NCBI GenBank assembly: GCA_963708235.1
Contig: OY970200.1
Location: 1,426,001-1,490,000 of the forward strand
Origin: G963708235 sp963708235
Lineage (GTDB): Bacteria > Actinomycetota > Acidimicrobiia > Spongiisociales > UBA5794
DNA length: 64,000 bases
Direction of reading: 5' to 3'
The position numbers and the translations under genes are program-made. The first letter of the stretch is position 1. Each line of letters opens with the position of its first letter. The notes beneath the pieces were generated by a model. That model was not told where the DNA came from, did no database searches, and was given only the letters and a program-made list of their open reading frames with translations. Below are positions 58,870-64,000 of this stretch, in pieces.

Positions 58870-59946
58870 TCAGCCGCAGATGTCCACGGTCCCGGCCGGG
58901 ACATTCTGGCAGAGGGCTTCCTGCGTGATCCACTCCGCATCCACCACCACGTTGAGATTGTCCGTGGTGATCGGGATCGGGGCGAGCAGGATCGACGTCA
59001 TGTCGTTGCCACCCGGCGAGTCGAACTGGACGACGCCGGGGATGTCGGCGAGGGCGGTGCCCTGTGCCAGCAACGCCGCCGCCTCACCGGCGGCGGTGCC
59101 CAGCTCGCGGGCGTCCTTCCACACCGACACCGCCTGGGTGCCGAGGGCCACCCGGTTCAGGGCCGCCCCGTCGCCGTCCTGGCCGGAGACCGGGACCTCG
59201 CCGGCGAGGCCCTGGGCCTCGAGGGCAGCGACCACGCCGCTGGCCATGCCGTCGTTCTGCGAGAGCACGGCCTGGACGTCGTTGTTCGCCTGGGTCAGGA
59301 ACTGTTCCATGTGGGTCTGGGCCAGCGCCGGATCCCAGTTGTCGGTGTACGTCTCACCGACGATGGTGATGTCGCCGCCGGAGACCGCTTCGCCGATGAT
59401 CTCCTCCATACCGGCACGGAGGAAGTCGGCGTTGGCGTCGGCCTGGTTGCCCTTGATGATGACGTAGTTCCCCGACGGGACCATGTCGAAGATGACCCGA
59501 GCCTGCTCGCGTCCCACCTCGACGTTGTCGAACGTGATGTAGAGCGCGGCCGGATCCTCGATGAGCCGGTCGTAGGCGATGACCGGGACACCCTGCGAGA
59601 CGGCGCTCTGTACGGCGGGCAGGATGGCAGTGCCGTCCTGGGCCAGGATGATCAGCGCATCGGCACCCTGGGAGATCAGGTTCTCGACATCGGCGATCTG
59701 TTGCTCGGCGGACGACCCGGCATCGCTCGAGATGTAGCGGGCGCCGGCGGCCTCCAGGGCGGCCTGGATCGCAGGCTCATCCGACTTCGCCCAGCGTTCC
59801 TCGTTGTAGTTGTTCCAGGACACACCGACAATGAGATCGTCGTCCCCACCGCCCGCCACGGACGTGGTTGCGTCGTCGTCGCCACCACAGGCGGCGATCA
59901 CGAGGGCGAGGACGGCCAGCAGAACCCAGTAGTTGCGTTTCGACAC
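58870..59946 (-). CDS. Sugar ABC transporter substrate-binding lipoprotein (XylF-like)
   Basis: A 358-aa protein. The lipobox is LALVIAACGGDDD near residue 20, followed by a periplasmic-binding-protein type 1 fold: LIVGVSWNNYNEERWAKSDEPAIQAALEAAGA, GADALIILAQDGTAI, VIAYDRLIED, and VLSQNDGMASGVVAALEAQG. The ERWAKSD segment is typical of XylF-type D-xylose binding proteins. The GTG at 59946 follows GGAGGAGG, which decides the start. It is the first gene of the operon and faces the ROK regulator. Confidence 0.92.
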   Translation of the reverse strand: MSKRNYWVLLAVLALVIAACGGDDDATTSVAGGGDDDLIVGVSWNNYNEERWAKSDEPAIQAALEAAGARYISSDAGSSAEQQIADVENLISQGADALIILAQDGTAILPAVQSAVSQGVPVIAYDRLIEDPAALYITFDNVEVGREQARVIFDMVPSGNYVIIKGNQADANADFLRAGMEEIIGEAVSGGDITIVGETYTDNWDPALAQTHMEQFLTQANNDVQAVLSQNDGMASGVVAALEAQGLAGEVPVSGQDGDGAALNRVALGTQAVSVWKDARELGTAAGEAAALLAQGTALADIPGVVQFDSPGGNDMTSILLAPIPITTDNLNVVVDAEWITQEALCQNVPAGTVDICG

Positions 59947-60082
59947 TCTGTTTTCCTCCTCCGAGGGCATCCGCGGGAATCCCCGCGGTGCCGAGCTCTT
60001 CGGTTCACGGCGGCTGATCGGCAGCCGGCCGAGCGCCCAGGTCGGGCTCTTTCGGAGCATACCCGGCAAATGTTCTGCCCGG

Positions 60083-60121
60083 CAACAAATGGGGAGGTTT
60101 ATAGTGGACTTCCCAACAAAT
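60083..60121 (+). promoter_or_regulatory. ROK promoter with flanking direct repeats
   Basis: CAACAAAT occurs at 60083-60090 and 60114-60121, spaced 31 bp (three helical turns), on either side of a TATAGT -10 element (60100-60105). A regulator bound to both copies would straddle the promoter, so this is a candidate operator shared by the divergent ROK and ABC genes. Confidence 0.5.
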
Positions 60122-60136
60122 CACCGGGAAGGCGAT

Positions 60137-61450
60137 GTGAGCCGACACGACATCTCGATTCCCACTGTGTCGAAGCTCCCGGCCGCCTCCGAGAGTCCGG
60201 CCATCTCGAAGCACAGGGGAAGTCGCGGGGTGTCCGCCGAGGAGGTGCGTCGGCACAACCTCGGTCTGGTCCTGGAGCGGCTCCATCTCCAGGGGACGGT
60301 GTCCCGCTCGGAGCTCACCGCCTCGACCGGGCTGAACCGGTCGACCATCGCCGATCTCATCGGGGAGCTCACCGGGCGCGGGCTGGTCGATGAACGACCG
60401 GGGGCCGCATCGGCGGGCCCGGGCCGGCCTTCGGCCGTGGTGCGGCCCAGGGCCGAGGGCGCGGTCGTCCTCGCCCTGGAGCTGGCCGTCGATTCCATCG
60501 CGGCGGCGACCGTCGGGCTGGGTGGCCACGTCTACCGGCAGGAGCGGGTCGAGCGACCCCGCCGCCGGTTCTCACCGGAGGAGATGGTGCAGGACGTCGT
60601 CGGGGTCGCCCGCCCGCTGCTCGAATCGCTCCCACCCGACCACATCTTCGCCGGGGTCGGCGCCGCCGTCGTCGGCATCGTCCGCCGCTCCGACGGATTC
60701 GTTCACCTCGCCCCCAACCTGGGGTGGAGGGACATCCCGCTGGGGGCGATGCTGGCAGCCGAGCTGGGCGTGTCCGGGCCGGGCCTGGTCGCCAGTCCGG
60801 GTCTGTCCGGGCCCGTTCTGGTCGCCAACGACGCCGACCTCGGGGTGCTCGCCGAGCACCGGAGGATCCATCCGGGAGCCGGCCATCTGATCTACGTGTC
60901 GGGGGAGGTGGGGATCGGCATCGGCGTCATCGTGGATGGCAAGCCGTTGCTCGGTTCCGCCGGGTACGCCGGTGAGGCCGGTCACTCCATGATCAACCCG
61001 GGAGGCCTGAGGTGCCGCTGCGGCTCGGTCGGTTGCTGGGAGACCGAGGCCGGGGAGGCCGCGCTCCTGCGTCGGGCCGGGCTCCGCCCCCAGGCCACCG
61101 GGCTGCGGGTCGTCGACGACCTGGTGGGGCGGGCCCAGATCGGGCACCGGGCCACGGTCGACGCCATCGACGAGGTGGGGCGATGGCTCGGTCTGGGCAT
61201 CGCCAACCTGGTGAACATCTTCAACCCCGAATTCGTGGTGCTCGGGGGTCTCTATCAGCGATTGTTCCCGTACTTCGAGCCGGCGGTCGGGAAGGCGATC
61301 AGGTCGGGTGCGCTGCCCGCTCCGGCGGCGGCGGCCAAGATCGTGGCCTCCGGGCTGGGGCCGGACGCCCCGTTGATCGGAGCCGCCGAGTTGGTCCTGA
61401 CCAATGTGATCGAAGATCCGGCGAGGGCAGGGCGGAGCGCCCCGGTGTGA
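60137..61450 (+). CDS. ROK-family transcriptional repressor (XylR-like)
   Basis: A 437-aa protein. The N-terminal winged HTH has GTVSRSELTASTGLNRSTIADLIGELTGRGLV, followed by the ROK sugar-kinase-like domain: VANDADLGVLAEHR, GHLIYVSGEVGIGIGVIVDG, the zinc-binding signature GHSMINPGGLRCRCGSVGCWET and FNPEFVVLGGL. It lacks the catalytic pattern expected of a true kinase and so should act as a sugar-responsive repressor. The GTG at 60137 has GGGAAGG upstream. It is divergent from the xylose-type ABC operon and is its likely regulator. Confidence 0.93.
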   Translation: MSRHDISIPTVSKLPAASESPAISKHRGSRGVSAEEVRRHNLGLVLERLHLQGTVSRSELTASTGLNRSTIADLIGELTGRGLVDERPGAASAGPGRPSAVVRPRAEGAVVLALELAVDSIAAATVGLGGHVYRQERVERPRRRFSPEEMVQDVVGVARPLLESLPPDHIFAGVGAAVVGIVRRSDGFVHLAPNLGWRDIPLGAMLAAELGVSGPGLVASPGLSGPVLVANDADLGVLAEHRRIHPGAGHLIYVSGEVGIGIGVIVDGKPLLGSAGYAGEAGHSMINPGGLRCRCGSVGCWETEAGEAALLRRAGLRPQATGLRVVDDLVGRAQIGHRATVDAIDEVGRWLGLGIANLVNIFNPEFVVLGGLYQRLFPYFEPAVGKAIRSGALPAPAAAAKIVASGLGPDAPLIGAAELVLTNVIEDPARAGRSAPV

Positions 61451-61487
61451 TCGCCTTCCTGACCGCTGGCCCGGCGCAACTCTCGCA

Positions 61488-63380
61488 GTGACCGGGATCG
61501 ACGCCTCCGGCGGCCACCGCTCCGCCACCGGATATGTCTGGTTGGGTGCCGGCGTGCTCACCGGAGCCGTCCTCACCGCCGTGGTGGTGACCTTCGCCCT
61601 CTCGCGGTTCGGTGTGTCGCCCCTCGGGCCCGCCACGGCAGGCGCCCCCGGACCGGCACGGTTCGTCGCCGAGACGGCATCGGCGGGGATCGACCACGTG
61701 TACGACGGGGGCTTCAACTTCTTCGTCGGCGGCGGGGTCGCCGTGTTCGACTGCGACGACGACGGGCGCCCCGACGTCTACTTCGCCGGCGGCGCCGGGC
61801 CCGCCGGTCTGTACCGCAACGAGAGCGCACCCGGCGGTGACCTCCGCTTCACCGCCGTGGGGTCGCCCGTCACCGATCTGACCGATGTCACCGGCGCCTA
61901 CCCGGTCGACGTCGACGGCGACCGCATCACCGACCTCGCCGTGCTCCGCCTGGGCGAGAATGTGATGCTGCGGGGGAGCGGTGGGTGTCGCTTCGAGCGG
62001 GCCAACGAGGCCTGGTCCGTCGACGGAGGGTCGGAGTGGACCACGGCGTTCGGCGCCACCTGGGAGGGGGCCGCCGAGTGGCCCACCCTTGTCTTCGGCA
62101 ACTATGTGGCGCTGACCGACGAGGGTCTGCAGACGAGCGGCGAGTGCTCCGACCACGCCCTGTTCCGCCCCGCTCCCGGTGGCGACTATGCCGGGGCGGC
62201 TTCGATGACACCGGGGTGGTGCACGCTCTCGATTCTCTTCAGCGACTGGGACCGGTCGGGGCGCCGCGATCTACGGATGACCAATGACCGGCACTACTAC
62301 ACCGACGGCGAAGAGCAGCTGTGGCGGGTGGCCGCGGGTGACCCGCCCCGGCCCTATACCCGCGACGAAGGGTGGCAGCGGATGCAGATCTGGGGGATGG
62401 GGATCGCCAGCCAGGACCTCGACGGCGACGGCCGTCCCGAGGTGTTCCTCACCAGCCAGGGTGACAACAAGCTGCAAACCCTCGCCGACCCGGGCGCCGG
62501 CCGGCCCACATACGACGACATTGCGCTGGCCAAGGGGGCGACCGCCCACCGTCCGTTCGTCGGCGACGATGTCATGCCCTCGACCGCATGGCACGCCGAG
62601 TTCCAGGACGTCAACAACGACACCTTCCCGGACCTCTTCATCGCCAAGGGCAATGTCGACGCGATGCCCGATTTCGCCATCGACGATCCGAGCAATCTCC
62701 TTCTCGGGGCTCCCGACGGGTCGTTTGTCGACGGAGCGGTCGAGGCCGGGATCGTCGACTTCGGCAACGCCCGGGGTGCGGCACTGGCCGATCTCAACGA
62801 CGACGGGCTGCTCGACCTGGTGGTGGTCAATCGCCGGGAGAACGTCTCGCTGTGGCGCAACGTCGGCGCGGGCACCGCCGATGCGCCGCAGGCGATGGGT
62901 TCGTGGCTGGCCGTCGACCTCGACCAGGAGGGTGGGAACCACGATGCCATCGGGGCGTGGATCGAGGTGGCGGCGGGGGAGCGGACCGTGGTGCGCGAGG
63001 TGACCGTCGGCGGTGGTCACGCCGGTGGGCAACTCGGCCCGGTTCATTTCGGCTTGGGGGACGCCGACCGGGCGAGAGTGCGAGTGCAATGGCCGGATGG
63101 TGAGTTCGGTCCCTGGCTCGACGTCGCCGCCGACCAGGTGGTGGTCGTGGAGCGCGGGGCCGAGCGCGGGCTCGACGAGCCCGTCCCCGGGAGCCCTGAC
63201 CAGGTTATTGCGTGTCGACGAGGAGCCACGATCCGTCGGCGGCCAGGCTCATCACGAACGTGGTGGCAAAAGGCGTCGTGGTGCGGGCATGTTCGACGAG
63301 ACGGGAGTCGTACTCCACCTCGACGACCTCGCCTTCCGCTTCCAGGGCCAAGCTCGCTCCACCCTGGCTTCCGGCGGTGA
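61488..63380 (+). CDS. FG-GAP/ASPIC-UnbV surface protein
   Basis: A 630-aa protein with one N-terminal membrane anchor (about residues 17-40) and an extracellular part. Five FG-GAP/VCBS-like calcium-binding segments are visible: GGGVAVFDCDDDGRPDVYFAG, YPVDVDGDRITDLAV, ASQDLDGDGRPEVFLTSQ, FQDVNNDTFPDLFIAK and LADLNDDGLLDLVVVN. A C-terminal ASPIC/UnbV domain follows (GNHDAIGAWIEVAAG ... VRVQWPDGE). The last about 60 residues are Arg/Pro-rich nonsense antisense to the next gene, suggesting a lost stop or a frameshift near 63190. Start GTG 61488. Confidence 0.85.
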   Translation: MTGIDASGGHRSATGYVWLGAGVLTGAVLTAVVVTFALSRFGVSPLGPATAGAPGPARFVAETASAGIDHVYDGGFNFFVGGGVAVFDCDDDGRPDVYFAGGAGPAGLYRNESAPGGDLRFTAVGSPVTDLTDVTGAYPVDVDGDRITDLAVLRLGENVMLRGSGGCRFERANEAWSVDGGSEWTTAFGATWEGAAEWPTLVFGNYVALTDEGLQTSGECSDHALFRPAPGGDYAGAASMTPGWCTLSILFSDWDRSGRRDLRMTNDRHYYTDGEEQLWRVAAGDPPRPYTRDEGWQRMQIWGMGIASQDLDGDGRPEVFLTSQGDNKLQTLADPGAGRPTYDDIALAKGATAHRPFVGDDVMPSTAWHAEFQDVNNDTFPDLFIAKGNVDAMPDFAIDDPSNLLLGAPDGSFVDGAVEAGIVDFGNARGAALADLNDDGLLDLVVVNRRENVSLWRNVGAGTADAPQAMGSWLAVDLDQEGGNHDAIGAWIEVAAGERTVVREVTVGGGHAGGQLGPVHFGLGDADRARVRVQWPDGEFGPWLDVAADQVVVVERGAERGLDEPVPGSPDQVIACRRGATIRRRPGSSRTWWQKASWCGHVRRDGSRTPPRRPRLPLPGPSSLHPGFRR

Positions 63381-64000
63381 AGGCGACGTCGAGATGGAGG
63401 GCGTCGAACCGGTAGTCGGACACCACACGGGTACCACCGGCGACGGCCTGCTCGATCCGGGTTTCCATCTCGTTGAGTCTCGCTCCGGCGTCGACCGACC
63501 TCAGCAGGCTGGGCTCGACACGCAACATCGCCTCGCCCTCGACCACCAATGCCTCGGCGAGGGCGATGGCCAGGCGCTCCGGCTCGGCGGCGACGGCACC
63601 GTGCAACGCACGGGCGTCGGCGCCCACCGTGACCTCCGGCAGCGAACCCGTATCCACCGAGACGTCGAGCTGCGCTCCCGCCGCCTGCGGTGCCGGTCGT
63701 TCCGGTTCGCGTGCCGGCGCCCCGGCGGCGACGATACCGACGACCACGAACACGGTGACCGCCCCGATCGCGGCGCCGGTGCCGAACAGCCGGCTCGGTC
63801 GGGCACGTCGGATGTCCACCGCGGTGATGCTCCCCGGGAGGCGTGCCGCCGCAGTCCGATCGGCAGTGGGTTCGAAGAAGCGCCGGAGCGGGCTCATCAC
63901 GGCGAGCCCGGCCAGCAACCCGACCTTGGCTCCGAACTCGGTGGTCTGTGGAGCGATCAGCAGGGTGGCGACGAGGGCGACGCAGGCTCCGAAGACGATG
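63205..64000 (-). CDS. Membrane protein with exported domain, N-terminus beyond the window
   Basis: The frame is open to the last base and reads into a hydrophobic stretch (GACVALVATLLIAPQTTEFGAK), so the start lies outside. Visible parts: a first membrane segment near the edge, a cytosolic segment (SPLRRFFEPTADRTAAARLP), a second membrane helix (IGAVTVFVVVGIVAAG), and an exported alpha/beta domain (VSVDTGSLPEVTVGADARALHGAV, LNEMETRIEQAVAGGTR, YRFDALHLDVAFTAGSQGG) ending ADGSWLLVDTQ. No family is recognised. The 3' end overlaps the ASPIC frame on the opposite strand. Confidence 0.75.
   Translation of the reverse strand, partial: IVFGACVALVATLLIAPQTTEFGAKVGLLAGLAVMSPLRRFFEPTADRTAAARLPGSITAVDIRRARPSRLFGTGAAIGAVTVFVVVGIVAAGAPAREPERPAPQAAGAQLDVSVDTGSLPEVTVGADARALHGAVAAEPERLAIALAEALVVEGEAMLRVEPSLLRSVDAGARLNEMETRIEQAVAGGTRVVSDYRFDALHLDVAFTAGSQGGASLALEAEGEVVEVEYDSRLVEHARTTTPFATTFVMSLAADGSWLLVDTQ

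Noticed and set aside
1..64000. rRNA genes or a second tRNA
   Set aside because: Apart from the tRNA-Val and its broken 3' copy at attR, no cloverleaf or rRNA-like segment was seen on reading both strands.

Overview
The window is high-GC DNA that looks chromosomal and comes most likely from an actinobacterium, possibly an Acidimicrobiia-type lineage. The support is: Thr/Pro-rich lipoprotein linkers, two deazaflavin (F420)-type nitroreductase-family proteins and an F420-dependent NADP reductase-like protein, a mycobacterial-type SOS box, several apparently leaderless promoters, overlapping ATGA/GTGA gene junctions, and many actinobacterial DUF families (DUF4395, DUF6624, DUF6223, DUF4287). The species is inference; no rRNA is present.

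Layout. (1) 1-3.3 kb holds transposable elements. An IS110-type transposase is cut by the window edge. A complete 1,278-bp IS3-family element has 27-bp terminal repeats and a 3-bp GAT duplication, and it sits inside a gene for a secreted PKD-like protein. The two halves rejoin in frame to give a 300-aa protein translationally coupled to an upstream Thr-rich lipoprotein. (2) 4.4-6.6 kb holds a DUF4395/thioredoxin-fold pair, a fasciclin protein and an AlkB-type repair gene with an SOS box over its start. (3) 6.68-27.33 kb is a roughly 20.6-kb genomic island in a tRNA-Val(CAC) gene, bounded by an 18-bp direct repeat starting in the anticodon loop, with matching 43-bp imperfect repeats just inside each end. 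It carries a tyrosine integrase, an excisionase-type HTH gene, two iteron-like arrays of 11-bp repeats, and an anti-phage set: a PD-(D/E)XK protein, a cytosine-5 methyltransferase, a convergent restriction-nuclease-like gene, two proteins of unknown function, a very large DUF1998 helicase split by one frameshift, and a GmrSD-type (DUF262 + HNH) nuclease. The methylase/helicase block resembles Druantia type II.

(4) 27.4-36.2 kb holds small enzymes and regulators (AraC + VOC pair, DUF998, GOLPH3-like, FIMAH-like), then a DUF6223-MMPL transporter operon divergent from a two-component system, with an OmpR-type direct repeat between them. (5) 36.3-43.2 kb holds a haloacetate-dehalogenase-like hydrolase, a deazaflavin nitroreductase, and a VanRS-like two-component system divergent from a coupled vanY-alr-ddl operon for D-Ala peptidoglycan metabolism. 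(6) 43.2-48.7 kb is a mix of small chromosomal genes, including an orphan VapB-type antitoxin with a truncated VapC and an ArsR-SRPBCC operon under a perfect 18-bp palindrome.

(7) 48.9-52.0 kb is a secreted M14 carboxypeptidase gene whose last 2.1 kb contains about 19 single-base frameshifts while the protein sequence between them stays intact, which points to sequence error or very recent decay. (8) 52.1-55.5 kb holds an FAD monooxygenase, a RibD/DHFR-like reductase and a DUF6624 lipoprotein. (9) 55.7-61.5 kb is a sugar (probably xylose) uptake module: Gfo/Idh/MocA dehydrogenase, ABC ATPase-permease-binding protein operon, and a divergent ROK repressor. (10) 61.5-64 kb holds an ASPIC/UnbV-FG-GAP surface protein and a membrane protein cut by the window end.
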